A DNA stretch of 64,000 bases, from contig JAPOQZ010000254.1 of NCBI GenBank assembly GCA_026710435.1, positions 38,604-102,603 on the forward strand. The letters are read 5' to 3'. Origin of the DNA: a bacterium. Its GTDB lineage: Bacteria > Actinomycetota > Acidimicrobiia > Spongiisociales > Spongiisociaceae. The notes below the pieces were generated by a model. It searched no databases and was not told the DNA's origin. It saw only the letters and a list, made by a program, of their open reading frames with translations. The translations under genes and the position numbers were made by a program. Shown here piece after piece: positions 33,440 through 42,825 of this stretch (the stretch's first letter is position 1; each line of letters opens with the position of its first letter).

Positions 33440-33625
33440 CCGCCAGAACGGGGACTTGCAGGGACGGTCCTTTGGTTCCGAGTCCCTTCACCTCCCCCGA
33501 CCCCGGTCATCGGCCCGGCAATCCATCGAGACACTGGAGGACCATTTGCCGGTTCGGCCCTGGATTGACAGCCACCGCGTACGCCGGGGACGGGCACTCT
33601 ATCGTCACCGTTCGGGATCTCTCCG

Positions 33626-33834
33626 CCGGCCCCGGTTTTCCGTTCGGGGTCCTGTACCGGGCGAACAGGGTCTGTCCTGTGAGCTTTTGGCCGGGGATCA
33701 CGGCCGTTTCGACAGTCCGGTCTGGGCCCGGCAAGGCGTTCACCCTTCGGGTGAAGCCCGGCCTGGTCGCGATCATGTGGTTGATGTGGCATGTTGCCGT
33801 GGGCACGTCTGGAAACATGAAGAATCGGGGCTAG
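33626..33834. mobile_element. ~208-bp inverted-repeat element, family 2, copy 1
   Basis: It matches the copy at 56164-56370 along its whole length, best over the right 150 bases, including GATCATGTGGTTGATGTGGC (33771-33790). Its outer end reads CTAGCCCCGATTC on the minus strand. The left end, GGCCCCGGTTTTC, is a weaker inverted repeat. An internal hairpin TTCACCC-TTC-GGGTGAA is present in both copies. It has no coding capacity. The right end supplies the TAG stop codon of the BMP lipoprotein gene. The rest of the 391-base gap (33440-33625) shows nothing recognisable. Confidence 0.65.
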
Positions 33835-34940
33835 AAGCCGTAGGCCTCGGACAGGACCTCGTAGATCTGGTCACCGAAGTCGCCGGCGCCGATCCGAGCG
33901 TTCAGTTCGGCCAGAGACTGTTCCTGTTCTGGGGTCGGGTTGCAGATCCGGGCACCGACCTCCGGGTCCACGCCGACCGTGAACTTGCGCGCGCCCCCCT
34001 CCTCCGCCGTTCCACCCAGGATCTCGTCGAAGATCGGCACCAGGTAGTCGCCCGCGTCGAACATCACCTCGATGTCGTAGGTCAAGTCATCCCGTTCGCA
34101 GCCCCTGGATGATCCGGCCGTCATGACGATGAGACCATCGTCGTTGGCAAGACGGACAATCGGCTCGTGGGCGCCGCCCAGGAACGGATAGACGGCCGCC
34201 ATGCCTTCTGCCACGGCGGCGTTGTAAGCCTCGGTGGCGCCTGCGGTGTTGTTGAAATCGAATGGGAAGTTGCCGGTCGGAGCGTAGATGACCTCGAAGG
34301 ACTCGTCTACCAGTCCCAAGCCGAACCGGAAAGCCAGCAGGGACTCGACTTCGAAGTTCAGGTCGCAACAGCCGAGAAACACCGCCTGGCTGCCGCCACG
34401 GTCCTGGAGCAGCAGTCCGGTCGCGTATCCGGCCGAGATGCCGAGTTCGGCGCCACTGTCAGTACTCCGCAGCAGTCCGGGAGCGTCCTGGTAACCGGAT
34501 CCGCAGTTGCAGTACCAGAAGACCTGGTCGTGTTCGAGGAACAGGTCTTCGTTCCCGTCGGCCAGGTTGCTGGAACCGATGGCGATTATGTCAGCGCCTT
34601 GCGCGACGACGTCCTCCAGTTCGGTCCGCGCGTTGGCAGGGTCGACCAGGTCGACGATGAGAGGCGATTCGTAACCGGCTTCCTCCGAGATGGACTGGAC
34701 CTGGTCCACCAAGGCCTGATAGTAGGCGCCGTCGTCCCGGGCGCCCTCGGTGACTACCGCTATCCTGACCTCACCGTCCCCATTGAAGTCAGCCGACTCC
34801 CTGGTGCCCGTAGTGTCGGTCGTGCGGGGCAGAGTCGTGACTGTCGTATCGGTTACCGCGTCCTCTTGCTCGCCACAGGATGCTCCCACCAGCGCCAGCA
34901 CCGCCAACCCCGTCGCGAGCCGCTTCCCTAGAACTCTCAT
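33831..34940 (-). CDS. BMP family substrate-binding lipoprotein
   Basis: 369 residues. The signal peptide ends at a lipobox (LALVGASC, Cys22), followed by a Thr-rich linker and a BMP/PnrA-like binding domain with IAVVTEGARDDGAYYQALVD and GADIIAIGSS. Family members bind nucleosides or sugars and feed RbsA/RbsC-like ABC complexes such as the one encoded downstream. The stop codon TAG comes from the tip of the inverted-repeat element that follows, so the last residues (EAYGF) may have been altered by the insertion. A 313-base gap upstream (34941-35253) shows no gene or clear motif. Confidence 0.85.
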   Translation of the reverse strand: MRVLGKRLATGLAVLALVGASCGEQEDAVTDTTVTTLPRTTDTTGTRESADFNGDGEVRIAVVTEGARDDGAYYQALVDQVQSISEEAGYESPLIVDLVDPANARTELEDVVAQGADIIAIGSSNLADGNEDLFLEHDQVFWYCNCGSGYQDAPGLLRSTDSGAELGISAGYATGLLLQDRGGSQAVFLGCCDLNFEVESLLAFRFGLGLVDESFEVIYAPTGNFPFDFNNTAGATEAYNAAVAEGMAAVYPFLGGAHEPIVRLANDDGLIVMTAGSSRGCERDDLTYDIEVMFDAGDYLVPIFDEILGGTAEEGGARKFTVGVDPEVGARICNPTPEQEQSLAELNARIGAGDFGDQIYEVLSEAYGF

Positions 34941-35253
34941 GGTTCCGTACTCCCGTCAACGTCCGAGATGGGTCTTTCGGGATGATCATCTCGTTCGGTG
35001 TCCGGCACGGTCGAACGCCGCTGCCAGAACCCGGCGGTCCTCACGAACCGCCCGGCAGAACGGCAGCATCGAGTGCCGAACGAAATTCCTCCGTCAAGGA
35101 TAACCGTGGAGATCGGCTCGTTCTCCACACGGGTAGCCCGGTAAACGTCGGATGGGACCTGCCCGACCCGGGATCCTGGCGACATCGGTGACCGGAGGAC
35201 GTCAGGCAGATTACCGACCCGGCTCGCCGTTTACGGTTGCGGGTGCCGGTCCG

Positions 35254-36039
35254 TCACCGGATTCGCGGGTGCCCGTGCACAGCTTCGTAGAGTCGTCGGA
35301 CCATTGAAGTCGGATCCCCGGCGCTCCACACGTTCCGACCGAACACTATCCCCGACGCTCCGGCCTCCACCACCCGGCGGGCGTAGCCAACCGCCTCGTC
35401 CTCGGTCTCCCGCTTCGGGCCCCCCAGGACGAACAGCGGTACCTCGCAGTTTTCGACGACTTCGGACAGGTCGGACGGATCGGACGGGGCCATCGTCTTG
35501 ATCGCATCGGCGCCGATCTCGACGCAGATCCGGGCGGCCCGGCCGATGTGTTCGGCGTCCCAAGGTACCTCCTGCCGCCAACCCCCGGGAATGGACTCGG
35601 CGACCACCGGCATTCCGATCCTCTCGCACTCCCCCACCAGGGTCGCCAGTCGTTGCAGGGATGGGGCGCCGCCCTCCATGCCGGGATAGGCCATGACCAC
35701 CACCGCGTCAGCTCCGATCACGGCGGCCTGCTCCGCCCGGTACATGAGGCTCAGTTCGTCGCCCCTTCCCGAAGGCCCGAGCAGGGTGCCGGCCCCGTCC
35801 ACCCTCAGTAGCAAACCGCAGTAGGCGAATGCCTCCGGATAGCGCCGTGCTATCTGCCAGGTGACCAGGATCCCGTTCGGTTCACCAGTTTCGACTTGGC
35901 GTACCACGTCGGGCGCCGGCCCGGAGCCCGCGGCGGATTGCATGTCGATGGCCACCAGCATGGCCCGTCCACACCCGCCGATGAATCTTGACGTACGGCG
36001 CAGCTTCCCGGCTCCCACCGCTGATGAGACGAATTCCAT
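35254..36039 (-). CDS. DhnA/LsrF-type class I aldolase
   Basis: 261 residues. MLVAIDMQSAAGSGP opens the barrel. IGADAIKTMAPSD holds the Schiff-base Lys, VPLFVLGGPKRETE the phosphate-binding loop, and GASGIVFGRNVWS the last strand. This is the archaeal-type fructose-bisphosphate aldolase family, which includes LsrF and deoxyribose-phosphate-type aldolases. It lies 14 bp after the FGGY kinase and would cleave the phosphorylated product of the dehydrogenase and kinase. Confidence 0.83.
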   Translation of the reverse strand: MEFVSSAVGAGKLRRTSRFIGGCGRAMLVAIDMQSAAGSGPAPDVVRQVETGEPNGILVTWQIARRYPEAFAYCGLLLRVDGAGTLLGPSGRGDELSLMYRAEQAAVIGADAVVVMAYPGMEGGAPSLQRLATLVGECERIGMPVVAESIPGGWRQEVPWDAEHIGRAARICVEIGADAIKTMAPSDPSDLSEVVENCEVPLFVLGGPKRETEDEAVGYARRVVEAGASGIVFGRNVWSAGDPTSMVRRLYEAVHGHPRIR

Positions 36040-36053
36040 GATTGGTACCCCCT

Positions 36054-37397
36054 TTACTGGACCAAACGGCCTGCTTCCCGATCCGCTCTCGAATACTCGC
36101 CGAGTCTTGCCGCCGCCGCGTCACCCAGGGAAATGAATCTGCGCAGTCCTTCCTCGTACACAGGCGACGGTGAGGGATCGAGCGTCCGGACCCCGGGTGT
36201 CGGCCAATCACCGGCCCTGCCTTCCCCGGGCAGCGGCCACCAGCCCAGGGACGAGCCGGCGCCCAGGGCGGCGCCGTAGGCCGCCATGTGCGTGCATTCC
36301 GGTACGTCGATGGGAACCCCGAGGACGGACGCCTTGATGGATGTCCACAGGTCGCTCCGCGAAGGACTCCCTGAGCAGACCACCCGGTCGAGTTCCACAC
36401 CCTGATCGGCAAGGGAAGCAGCGATGTGAGCCAACCCGTAGGCGGTCGACTCGAGCAGGGCACGTGTCACGACAGCCGTATCGGTGTCCGGACCGAGCCC
36501 CGTCATTTCGGCCCGCAGCCCCGGTTCCCAGCGAGGGGCGCGCTCCCCCTCCAGGAATGGGAGCACGATCACCCCATGCGATCCCGGTGGCACTGCGGCC
36601 GCGGAGTCGATCAGATCGGGGATCCTCCGCCCCGCAACACCGGCCCACCATTCGAGCATCGCGCCGTGCGAGGCTACCGGGCCTCCGACGATCTGGACTC
36701 CGGGCACGTGGCTCGGGAGGGAGTACTCGGTTGGTACCCGGTGTGCCCCGGTAGCCACGGCGACTCCCAAGCCGCCGCTCCGCCCTCCCGGGTCGAAGCC
36801 GAGTCCTGGGGTATCGATGGCACAGCCCCATAAGGTGAGGAAGGCGTCGTTGGCGCCCGGCACGAGCGTGATGCCGGGCGGGATGCCGTGAACGCCCGAT
36901 GACACTCCCACACTGGCGCCGACCGGTACCGGTGTACCGAATCCTGGCATCGGGTCCATAGTCGGCCACACGCTCTGCACTCCCGAAGCGCCTCCCAGCC
37001 TGGAGAGAAGGAAGTCCCACATCAACCGGGGCTGTGCCTGCTCCCCGAAGCGGCCGAGTAGAACCTCGGCTTGGGCGGCATGCTGGAGGACCGGAATGTC
37101 GTGGGCGCCGGCCGGATACCGGTAGGTGAGCGCGCGCTCACCGGAAGCGGCTACGGTGGTCGGGCCCTGTCCGCCTATGCAGAGTGCCCGGACCGTCAAG
37201 TTGTCACCCAGATCCGCCAGGACGCCGCCGAGTCGCCGAAGCCACACGGCGGGGTCGATCTCGGCCGATGCTGCGGAGTTGCCCTCTGTCTGTGGAATGC
37301 TGGTTGATGTCGCTACGACGTGGCCGTCACGATCTATGGCAGCGGCTCGAATAGCGCTGCTTCCGATGTCCACACCGGCGACGACGCTGGTTCGCAT
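36054..37397 (-). CDS. FGGY-family carbohydrate kinase
   Basis: 447 residues. The N-terminal ATPase fold begins VVAGVDIGSSAIRAAAIDRDG (phosphate 1 loop). LGFDPGGRSGGLGVAVATG lies near the domain junction, and the C-terminal FGGY signature region reads LDRVVCSGSPSRSDLWTSIKASVLGVPIDVPE. These are features of xylulokinase-like sugar kinases. The start overlaps the dehydrogenase stop by one base (TGATG), so the two are coupled. The probable role is phosphorylation of the keto-sugar made by the dehydrogenase. Confidence 0.85.
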   Translation of the reverse strand: MRTSVVAGVDIGSSAIRAAAIDRDGHVVATSTSIPQTEGNSAASAEIDPAVWLRRLGGVLADLGDNLTVRALCIGGQGPTTVAASGERALTYRYPAGAHDIPVLQHAAQAEVLLGRFGEQAQPRLMWDFLLSRLGGASGVQSVWPTMDPMPGFGTPVPVGASVGVSSGVHGIPPGITLVPGANDAFLTLWGCAIDTPGLGFDPGGRSGGLGVAVATGAHRVPTEYSLPSHVPGVQIVGGPVASHGAMLEWWAGVAGRRIPDLIDSAAAVPPGSHGVIVLPFLEGERAPRWEPGLRAEMTGLGPDTDTAVVTRALLESTAYGLAHIAASLADQGVELDRVVCSGSPSRSDLWTSIKASVLGVPIDVPECTHMAAYGAALGAGSSLGWWPLPGEGRAGDWPTPGVRTLDPSPSPVYEEGLRRFISLGDAAAARLGEYSRADREAGRLVQ

Positions 37398-38419
37398 CAG
37401 CCTCGATCGGGCTCGACGAACACCCGGTAGGTCGGTTCGGAGACCACGAGACTCAGGGCGTCGCCGATCCTACTCAGGGGATACCTACTCGTGATCAAGC
37501 GGTCCAGGTCCGTAGTGATCAGGCCGGATCGAAGGATGGTCGAGGTCTCCTTCCAATCCTCGGGTTCCTGGTTGTACACACCTACGATCGACACCTCGTC
37601 CCTGTGCACCCGGTGTGCGCCGATCCGGATTTCCAGTTCGGGATCGAACGAACTGTAGAGGACCACGGTGCCGCCGGCGTCGGCCAGTTCCACCGCGATG
37701 TCCACCCCGCCCATCGCGGCTACGAACACCACGTCCTGACGTCCGCCGACCCGGACTGCGTCCTCCGGCGCTGCTACCCAGTCAGCGCCCGCTCGTGCCG
37801 CGTCCGTCCGGCGTTCGGTGGAGGGATCGATAATGCCGGTACTCGCTGCTCCCCCGATCCTGGTGAGAGCCATGTGGAGCCTCCCCATGAAGCCACCACC
37901 GATGATGGCCACGCGGTCGCCAGGCGCGAAGCCGCCCCGACGGAGCGAATGCACGCAGCAGGCTATCGGCTCTCCCATTGCGGCATGGGCCATTGCGGCT
38001 TCACCCACCGGATAGGCCGACTTGGCGTCGATGGCGATCGACTCGGTCAAACCGCCCATGCTGAAGGTTCCGTCCGAGAGGGTCCTCCCCTGCCGGTACC
38101 GGCATAGCGCGGTCCGGCCCCTCCGGCAGGGTCCGCAAGTCATGCAACGGGTCATCAGATCGAGAGTTACCCGGTCACCGGCCTGTGGAGAGCCTGGTAG
38201 ACCATTCACGCCCGCACCGGCGGCGGCGACGACCCCGGCAACCTCGTGACCCGGTGCTACCGGATACCAGGGCTTGTCTCCCGAGAAGAGCCGTCTCTCG
38301 AAGGTACACACGCCGCAGGCAGCAACATCGACCAGGAGTTGGTCCTCCCCCGGGATGGGGTATGGTTCCTGGCGTAGCTCGACCTGTCCCGGTCCCGTGA
38401 TGACGGCCGCTTTCACCAT
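37397..38419 (-). CDS. zinc-dependent alcohol/polyol dehydrogenase
   Basis: 340 residues, medium-chain dehydrogenase/reductase. AACGVCTFERRLF holds the catalytic zinc Cys. Then APGHEVAGVV, a four-Cys structural zinc cluster (CMTCGPCRRGRTALC), and VAIIGGGFMGRLHMALTRIGG as the NAD-binding loop. Sorbitol- or threonine-dehydrogenase-like members have this layout. ATG 38419 (or GTG 38416) follows GGGAGAA; the longer frame to 38494 is unlikely. It heads the dehydrogenase-kinase-aldolase set. Confidence 0.87.
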   Translation of the reverse strand: MVKAAVITGPGQVELRQEPYPIPGEDQLLVDVAACGVCTFERRLFSGDKPWYPVAPGHEVAGVVAAAGAGVNGLPGSPQAGDRVTLDLMTRCMTCGPCRRGRTALCRYRQGRTLSDGTFSMGGLTESIAIDAKSAYPVGEAAMAHAAMGEPIACCVHSLRRGGFAPGDRVAIIGGGFMGRLHMALTRIGGAASTGIIDPSTERRTDAARAGADWVAAPEDAVRVGGRQDVVFVAAMGGVDIAVELADAGGTVVLYSSFDPELEIRIGAHRVHRDEVSIVGVYNQEPEDWKETSTILRSGLITTDLDRLITSRYPLSRIGDALSLVVSEPTYRVFVEPDRG

Positions 38420-38513
38420 TTCTCCCGCATGATGGATAGTCGTGTTCAAGACTGGAATGACCGTAGCAGTCGCCTGCGGCCAGGCGCTGCCCACCCTTGG
38501 TGGTTCTTGTGCT

Positions 38514-39431
38514 TCAGCCTGCCTGCTGTCTGGCCTCCCTGGATCGAAGAAGATCGTTCGTCACGACGGCGGCGACCACCAGTGCTCCCCCGAGAAGGAT
38601 GCCGGGTTGCAACTGCTCGTCCAACACGGCGACGCCGGTGAATATGGCGACGACAGGGACGATGTAGGAGATGACCGTGGAGTACGTGACGGTGACGTGA
38701 CGGATCAGGAAGTAGTAGAGACCGAGAGGAACCAGCGACCCGATCGAACCTACGTAGAGGAGGCTCAGGGCGCCCACCCTGGTGAGTACGTCCGGGACTC
38801 CTTCCATGATCAACGCTGACGCGGTCAACCCGACCGCGCCGAGTCCGAGTTGAACGCCGGTCACCCCGAGAACCGAGTACTGGCCGGAATACCGCTTGGC
38901 CAAAACCGAGGCGATAGCAATCGAAACCACCCTGATGAAGGAGAAGAATCCGGCCAGCTGAGGGTTGCCTCCCTCCGCGATCCCGGAGTCACCCCCCAGA
39001 ACGAGTATCCCGGCACCTCCCAGGCCGAGAAGCAACCCGACGACCGTGCTGGGCCTGATCCGTTCATCCGACAGCATGAAGTGAGCGAACAGGACCGTGA
39101 CGATGGGGATCAGAACGTTGACCAGGATGACGAAGCCGGCGGAGGCGTTCTGGAGCGCCAGGTTGCGAGTCTGGGACGGGATCAGCACGCTCACCACCGA
39201 CAGCACGGCGCCGACGCGGAGTTCGCTACGACCGATGAGGTTGGGGCGCCGCAGCACGAGCATCATGATGACCACACCTATGGCCGCAATGATGGATGCG
39301 GCGGCGCCTATGGTGAACGGTCCGAGCCCCTCGCGGAGCGCGATCCGCACCACCACCGGGGATGTACCCCAGCCGAGACTGATGAGCAGCACCACCGCCC
39401 AGATACGACGGTCCGTCATCTGCACGGCCAT
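38514..39431 (-). CDS. EamA/DMT family transporter
   Basis: About 305 residues with ten hydrophobic helices in two EamA repeats. The first repeat begins WAVVLLISLGWGTSPVVVRIALREGLGP and the second near residue 160. The C-terminal helix pair ends in a basic tail. It is probably an exporter of metabolites or amino-acid-like compounds. ATG 39431 has GGAAGGA upstream. A close paralogue at 55134 flanks the other side of the selenoprotein cluster. Confidence 0.83.
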   Translation of the reverse strand: MAVQMTDRRIWAVVLLISLGWGTSPVVVRIALREGLGPFTIGAAASIIAAIGVVIMMLVLRRPNLIGRSELRVGAVLSVVSVLIPSQTRNLALQNASAGFVILVNVLIPIVTVLFAHFMLSDERIRPSTVVGLLLGLGGAGILVLGGDSGIAEGGNPQLAGFFSFIRVVSIAIASVLAKRYSGQYSVLGVTGVQLGLGAVGLTASALIMEGVPDVLTRVGALSLLYVGSIGSLVPLGLYYFLIRHVTVTYSTVISYIVPVVAIFTGVAVLDEQLQPGILLGGALVVAAVVTNDLLRSREARQQAG

Positions 39432-39529
39432 GTCATCCTTCCCGATCGCCGGAGGCGGAGTACTTCCGGATGCCACATCCCGTTTGGCGCTTCCGGCTCA
39501 TCCCGTCCGCTAGCCTGTATGCAGACCAC

Positions 39530-40504
39530 ATGATCGACCTTCACGCCCATTACCTCTCACCGTCGGTGCTTGCGGCGGCCTCGAAGGGTCTCCTCCCCGC
39601 CTCGTGGGACGAGAACCGGCGGGTCATCGAGTTCCCTTCCGGCCCATCGGATCCTGTCCTTCCCGGTCTGAGCGATCTCGAGGAGAGGATCCGGTGGAAC
39701 TCCGAACGTGGTATCGACATCCAGGTGCTGGCACCGTGGATGGACATCACCGGAGATGACCTCGATCCTGGCCAGGCCCGGATCTGGTGCGAAGCCATGA
39801 ACGACGGGCTCGCCCACGATATCGACGGAAATGCGCAATTCAGAGCTCTGGCGGCACTTCCTCTGGTGAACGGCGGGACGGCGGCCGGAGAGTTGAGGCG
39901 CTGCGTGGGAGAGTTCGGGTTCTCCGGTGGAGCCATTCCATCCCAGGTAAACGGCCAAGACCTCGACGAAGCCGGCCTCGAACCGCTCTGGGAGGCTGCC
40001 GAGGACCTCGGCGTGCTGCTCTTCATGCACCCCTACCGCGTCATGGGTGGCCGCCGCATGGGACGTGACCACCTCGGGAATGTCTGTGGTTTCCCTTTCG
40101 ATACCACCCTGGCGGCTATGAGGCTCTACTTCAGCGAGGTGTTCACGACCTGGCCCCGGTTGAAGATCCTGCTCGCGCATGGTGGCGGCACTCTTCCCTA
40201 CCTGGCCGGCCGGGCCGCGCACGCATCCCGGTACGTGCCCACGGTGACCAGGCGCGTGGACCACCCCGACGAGATTCTCCAGATGTTCTACTACGACACC
40301 ATGCTTCACGATCCGCGAGCCTTGGTCTCTTTGATCCGGACGGTCGGTACGGAGCGGGTGGTGGGCGGAACGGACGCACCCTTTCCGATGTGGGTCGACG
40401 ACCCGGTCGAGCACATCGAGGGAGCTTGCCGACGGGCAGGTGTCGGACGGGACGCCTTGGAGAGAGTCCTGCATGGAACCGCTGCCGGCCTTCTCACCCG
40501 CTGA
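39530..40504 (+). CDS. amidohydrolase, ACMSD-like
   Basis: 324 residues. MIDLHAHYLSP gives the HxH motif at the extreme N-terminus. VLLFMHPYRV, KILLAHGGGTLPYLAGR and VVGGTDAPFP complete the metal site in the order seen in 2-amino-3-carboxymuconate semialdehyde decarboxylase-like enzymes. No ribosome binding site precedes the ATG, so a leaderless transcript is possible. It is the only plus-strand gene between 26.6 and 57.5 kb and converges on the grdE-like gene, with a 24-base gap. Confidence 0.83.
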   Translation: MIDLHAHYLSPSVLAAASKGLLPASWDENRRVIEFPSGPSDPVLPGLSDLEERIRWNSERGIDIQVLAPWMDITGDDLDPGQARIWCEAMNDGLAHDIDGNAQFRALAALPLVNGGTAAGELRRCVGEFGFSGGAIPSQVNGQDLDEAGLEPLWEAAEDLGVLLFMHPYRVMGGRRMGRDHLGNVCGFPFDTTLAAMRLYFSEVFTTWPRLKILLAHGGGTLPYLAGRAAHASRYVPTVTRRVDHPDEILQMFYYDTMLHDPRALVSLIRTVGTERVVGGTDAPFPMWVDDPVEHIEGACRRAGVGRDALERVLHGTAAGLLTR

Positions 40505-40528
40505 CTCGAGCACTCGGCCGCTCCGTTG

Positions 40529-41815
40529 TCACGCGTCGATGGCGGTGAGGGTGTGAGCTCCCACCTGGTTCGTGCTGCACAGGTACGACCGGAGAGATAG
40601 GCGCAAGGGTCCTTTGGTGGGCCTTCCGTCTCGCAACCGGTCCGGACCCAGCGTCCGGGCTACTCCGGGCAGGTCGACGAGCTGGTCCCGGTTCCCCGAA
40701 CTGACCATGAGGTCGGCCTCGGGAACCGAGTCGACCAAGCCGGGGTCGGCACCGTCGTCTCCTGCCATCTCCTGCAGTACGAGAGCTGTGGGGATACGTG
40801 CCTTCTCGCACTCGCGGACGATGTCGAGAGCGTCGATGTGTGCGTTGCCGCCCACCGCCGGATGGGTCACGACGGCTTGGACGCCACGCTCCCGGAGCAT
40901 CTCGACTATCCGGGTGGCAGCCTTGTGCTTCTCGGAGTGGGATCCGTAGCGGAGGGTCAGGATGACACCCTCGAGAACCAGCCCCGACTTCTTCCTGATC
41001 GCTTCCACGACGGGGTTGCGCTGGTACAGCACCGTGGGCGTCCGCTGGCAGGAGAAGTGAAAGTCGGAACTGACCAGGGCGCCGTCCACGAGTTCCGGCA
41101 CGCTGATCCAGCGGGGCCGGAGTCGTTCGGTCGACTCGCCGTACAGCAACGTGTCGTGCAGCGGACCCTCAGAGATCACGGAGCATACGTAGGCGACACG
41201 GACGGCTTCCCTCTGGTCGTGGCGAGGATCACGGCTCACGAACTCCTCCACATCCTTCGACCCGGTCTCACTCGCTCGCTGCGCGAGGAATCGGGCTACT
41301 CGGATCGCCGCAAGACGCCTCACAGCCACTGGTTCCCGGACCCTCCGGTCGGAAGCCCGCCCGAACTCGACGACCAACTGGACGCCGCGAGAGAACGGCG
41401 AGTAGCGCGCACCGGGCCCCGCCATGTCCACGAGACAGTCCTCCTGCACGAACGTCTCGCCGCCTTCGGGTAGGCGGCCGACCGGTAAGACGGTGATCCC
41501 CTGCAGCGCATGGGTACGGCCCGACCTGACGGGATCCGGAGCGGTCCCGATGCCGGGAAAGGTGACCTGGGGGCTGCCCCGTCCCTTGGAACGCGGCTGG
41601 ATCACGTCGAGTATCCCGTTGATACGGACGCTCTCGCCGGGTCGGACGATGTGAAATCGCACGTCGGGAAGGCCCGGGTCGGTCCTCAGGAGGTCGAGCA
41701 GCTCGGTTCGGGAGACGATGAGAACCCCACCCGATGCCCCGGTTCTGTCCCCGAATCGGGCATCGTTCACATGATGGCTGACCAGGTCGACACCGTTCAA
41801 GCGGGTGAGTCCCAC
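40529..41815 (-). CDS. grdE: GrdE-like reductase component B subunit, paralogue 1
   Basis: 428 residues, the usual GrdE length. Conserved blocks are VRPGESVRINGILDVIQPRSK, TFPG, THALQGITVLPVGR, LVDMAGPGARYSPFS, and the C-terminal GGNAHIDALDIVRECE and SVPEADLMVSSGNRDQ. GrdE is the proprotein of the substrate-binding component of glycine, sarcosine or betaine reductase, cleaved at a Cys to create a pyruvoyl group. Here HFSCQRTPTVLYQRNP has Cys256, while paralogue 2 has Gly there. It overlaps the ABC ATPase by 19 bases, so it is the last gene of the minus-strand cluster. It has no GrdB partner of its own. Confidence 0.75.
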   Translation of the reverse strand: MGLTRLNGVDLVSHHVNDARFGDRTGASGGVLIVSRTELLDLLRTDPGLPDVRFHIVRPGESVRINGILDVIQPRSKGRGSPQVTFPGIGTAPDPVRSGRTHALQGITVLPVGRLPEGGETFVQEDCLVDMAGPGARYSPFSRGVQLVVEFGRASDRRVREPVAVRRLAAIRVARFLAQRASETGSKDVEEFVSRDPRHDQREAVRVAYVCSVISEGPLHDTLLYGESTERLRPRWISVPELVDGALVSSDFHFSCQRTPTVLYQRNPVVEAIRKKSGLVLEGVILTLRYGSHSEKHKAATRIVEMLRERGVQAVVTHPAVGGNAHIDALDIVRECEKARIPTALVLQEMAGDDGADPGLVDSVPEADLMVSSGNRDQLVDLPGVARTLGPDRLRDGRPTKGPLRLSLRSYLCSTNQVGAHTLTAIDA

Positions 41816-42825
41816 GCCTCGCCGATCCGTTCCCAAACCGACCGTGCGGACCCCCGGAGCCGCAATTCGTCATGTTCTTCGTGTCTGATACAGCGAACGC
41901 CGTGAGCATGCCCGATCAAAGTCCACGGGATCGGATCCTCGCAGCCTGCGGTTGCGAAGGGACAGCGGGCCCGGAACCGGCAGCCTGCAGGCCACTCGCC
42001 GGCGCCCGGGGGATGCCCGGGAATCGACACCGCTTCGATCTCGGCGCCGGTCTTCGGGATGGCGTTCACGAGCCCGATCGTGTACGGATGTGCAGGGCTG
42101 GCGAAGACATCCTCTACAGTCCCGGTTTCGACGATCTCCCCGGCGTACATGACCGCCACGTCGTCGCAGGACTCGACAATGATGCCCATGTCGTGGGAGA
42201 TCAGGATCATCGAGTTGCCGGCCGATCGCTGCAGGTCGACCAACTGGCCGAGGACTACATCCTGGGTTATCACGTCCAGCGCGGTCGTGGGTTCGTCGGC
42301 TATCACCAGATCGGGTTCCAAAGCGATCGCCATAGCGATTCCAACCCGCTGCTTCATTCCCCCGCTCAACTCGTGCGGGTAGCTTCTTGCCCGGTCGGCC
42401 TCGATACCCACCTTCCCCAGAAGTATCCGGGCGGTGGACCATGCCTCGCGCCTGGAAACAGGCCGGTGCCAGCGGATTGCCTCGGCGATCTGCGCCCCGA
42501 TCCGGTAGACGGGATCCAGGACGTTCATTGCTCCTTGGAACACCATGGACACGCGTTCCCACCGGTATCTCCTCAGGTCGGCGTCCTTGAGGGCCAGCAG
42601 GTCCACTCCGTCGAGTACCACCCGGCCGCGAGTGATCCGGCCGTTCTCGGGCAGCAGGCGGATCAGCCCCCGGGCAAGCGTGCTCTTCCCGCAGCCGGAT
42701 TCTCCGACTATTCCCAGGATCCTCCCCCGCTGCACCGTGAAGGTGGCATCGGAGACCGCTGTGAGCCACTCCCCATCGGAGCGGTAGTCGATCGACAGAT
42801 CGCTCACGGCTAGAAGTTCGGTCAT
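41797..42825 (-). CDS. oligopeptide-type ABC transporter ATP-binding protein (DppD-like)
   Basis: 342 residues. GESGCGKST, LSGGMKQRVGIAMA, LVIADEPTTALD and HDMGIIVESC mark the ATPase. The C-terminal oligo_HPY extension has the Cys-rich FeS-type motif (CRFRARCPFATAGC, later VRCI). It is one of the pair of ATPases, the partner being at 51061. It overlaps the DppC-like permease by ATGA at 42825. The longer frame to 43866 is a shadow of the permease gene. Confidence 0.88.
   Translation of the reverse strand: MTELLAVSDLSIDYRSDGEWLTAVSDATFTVQRGRILGIVGESGCGKSTLARGLIRLLPENGRITRGRVVLDGVDLLALKDADLRRYRWERVSMVFQGAMNVLDPVYRIGAQIAEAIRWHRPVSRREAWSTARILLGKVGIEADRARSYPHELSGGMKQRVGIAMAIALEPDLVIADEPTTALDVITQDVVLGQLVDLQRSAGNSMILISHDMGIIVESCDDVAVMYAGEIVETGTVEDVFASPAHPYTIGLVNAIPKTGAEIEAVSIPGHPPGAGEWPAGCRFRARCPFATAGCEDPIPWTLIGHAHGVRCIRHEEHDELRLRGSARSVWERIGEAWDSPA

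Noticed and set aside
33507..33818. Minus-strand frame of about 100 codons between the BMP and ATPase genes
   Set aside because: Most of it lies in the family 2 element, and the second copy of that element does not keep this frame open.
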